From: Brachypodius melanocephalos
Lineage: Eukaryota > Chordata > Aves > Passeriformes > Pycnonotidae
Direction of reading: 5' to 3'
Length of the DNA: 64,000 nucleotides
NCBI GenBank assembly: GCA_013398615.1
Contig: VZSR01000170.1
Location: 1,853,748 to 1,917,747, forward strand
Shown: positions 62,643-64,000 of the stretch, piece after piece
Position numbering within the stretch: position 1 is the stretch's first letter
Layout of the letters: each line of letters begins with the position of its first letter
Translations under genes and position numbers: made by a program
Notes under the pieces: model-generated
What the model was told of the DNA's origin: nothing
Database searches by the model: none
What the model saw: the letters and a program-made list of their open reading frames with translations, nothing else

Positions 62643-64000
62643 GTAACCCAACAACCTGCTTTTAAGCTATGTTTTCCTAACAAGAGCAACAGTCAGGCCA
62701 TAACATTAGTTTTTCAAAAAAGCAGTAAAGAGATGTTTATCTGCCAAATACTTCTCTGCTAGGAAAAGTACATATCAGCATGAGGCTACACACATTCGGA
62801 AAAATCCTTTGCTTTGATAACAGAAAACATTGCTAGGTCAGCAAATATACTTAGTCTTTTACTCTCCTGAGAACAGCTGCAATCACTCCAATAGAGGAGA
62901 CTGAGAAGGGAGAACTTCACTGTTTAACTCAACCAACTAAAACATGCAGGCACTAAACAGAGAAAATATGATGGATATTGTCAGCTACTGCAATCTCCCT
63001 ACACAGCTTTATTACTTTCTGTAACCTCTCTGGAGACTTTGAGAAAATCCTAAAATTAAACATGAAACAGGACTTTGGGACACAATACCTTTGAGGAGAT
63101 CATAACTTATATCATAAGCATAAAAAAGAAGATGGAGGTTTACTAAGAACGAATCTCACATTATCTCCTTTCATCATGTCTGATCCAGTTAAAAAAAACT
63201 GCAATTATTTTACATGCAATTTTTTACTCAAAAATTTTTTACTTCAGGCAAGTGTGATGTCTTATTAAGTAATCACAACAGACCAGCAGGCAAGATTCCT
63301 CTGCAGCAAGACTATATTCTCTTATTCTATAATTGGTAAAATAATTACACTATATACACATAAATTTCAAGCGTTTAATTGATACGTATAGATTTTATGC
63401 TTTGGTATAACATTTATTTCTTCAAATTTAATTGGAAAACATGTACAAAAGGCAGTAAAAAACCTTTCTGACACAAATCTAGGAAAAATACCTCTACTAC
63501 AAAAACCTAAAATCTATTTAAGAATTCTGTTAATTCTGTTGTGATCTGCTGAGAAGTCAAGACTGAGTAATTAGTACTAAATTCTCCACACCCCCTCTAG
63601 TAAAGCAGCAGCCTCTATAAACGAACTTGTGATCTAATGCTAAATACTCATGTTGAGGTTTCTTTCCAACCACCCAAAGGCTGGTCCACTGGAAGTTTCA
63701 TCAGAAGTAAAGGAAACAGTGAATTAACAAACCAAACTCACTGGCTATCTAATGTAACTTGTTCTTTTCAACATCTACACCTTTTGTGTGTTAACTTTCA
63801 ATGAAGGACATAGCCAAATACAAACCATATTCATACTTAAGTAAACACTTTTTTCAGCTTCACCCATCGCCCCACAGAGTTCTGAGGTTTTTTAGATGGT
63901 CAGTTAGACAGCTACATCAATTAAGATTGCAGCACTGGCTTTTGCTCCTTTGGTTTGACAAAGGCCAAAGTGATGCAAAGGCAATAATGTCAAAGAGAAT

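Larger units (their letters stand above)
60282..64000. other. Unique AT-rich non-coding DNA
   Basis: No gene, transposon or RNA gene recognised. A small decayed GTGTAAA repeat lies near 61.03 kb and an A/G-rich tract near 62.61 kb. The longest open frame is about 81 codons. Confidence 0.6.

Noticed and set aside
1..64000. CRISPR arrays, operons, rRNA or functional tRNA genes
   Set aside because: No regularly spaced repeats with unique spacers, no bacterial gene layout, and no cloverleaf beyond the decayed SINE head at 43.9 kb.

Overview
The window is AT-rich, non-coding genomic DNA from a bird, probably a songbird (Passeriformes). Four signs support this. (1) Six pieces of CR1 LINE are present, several ending in the avian CR1 3' signature (repeats close to ATTCTGTGATTCTG). 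(2) A short SINE-like element on the minus strand joins a tRNA-Ile-like head to a CR1 3' tail, the architecture described for the songbird family TguSINE1. (3) Two solo LTRs of one endogenous-retrovirus family each carry a 5-base target duplication. (4) There are no bacterial-style genes, no rRNA or tRNA genes and no CRISPR array. The longest open frame free of Ns is 144 codons and is mostly CR1 remnant. I see no intact gene, and the window reads as intron or gene desert.

Layout. 1-8.6 kb: unique AT-rich DNA with an (AAAT)n tract and A/C-only tracts. 8.58-9.73 kb: GC-rich solo LTR, plus strand, with a 22-base internal tandem duplication and a 129-codon ORF. 10.66-11.15 kb: a second, different LTR-like block interrupted by a 100-N gap. 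11.2-26.1 kb: mostly unique DNA with a long (AAAAAC)n/poly-A tract, an (ACAT)n block, a (GA)n tract, a (GGGAA)n array around a 260-N gap and a short CR1 3' end. 26.15-26.92 kb: the largest CR1 fragment (minus). 29.5-30.0 kb: internally deleted CR1 (plus). 37.0-37.9 kb: two CR1 fragments in tandem (plus), separated by a purine tract. 41.95-42.83 kb: minus-strand copy of the first LTR, with a 100-N gap. 43.3-43.95 kb: a possible DNA-transposon remnant and the tRNA-CR1 SINE. 44.2 kb: a 12-base minisatellite with two unit variants. 46.26 kb: a perfect 16-bp hairpin. 59.65-60.28 kb: old, internally deleted CR1 (minus). The remainder is unique AT-rich sequence.

No genes cooperate here. The features record waves of CR1, SINE and LTR insertion in non-coding DNA. 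The points most worth checking are the SINE, the paired solo LTRs and what the assembly gap in copy 2 hides, the perfect hairpin, and two weak exon candidates (24.80-24.92 kb and 53.45-53.55 kb). All repeat family names come from recognition by eye, not from a database search.
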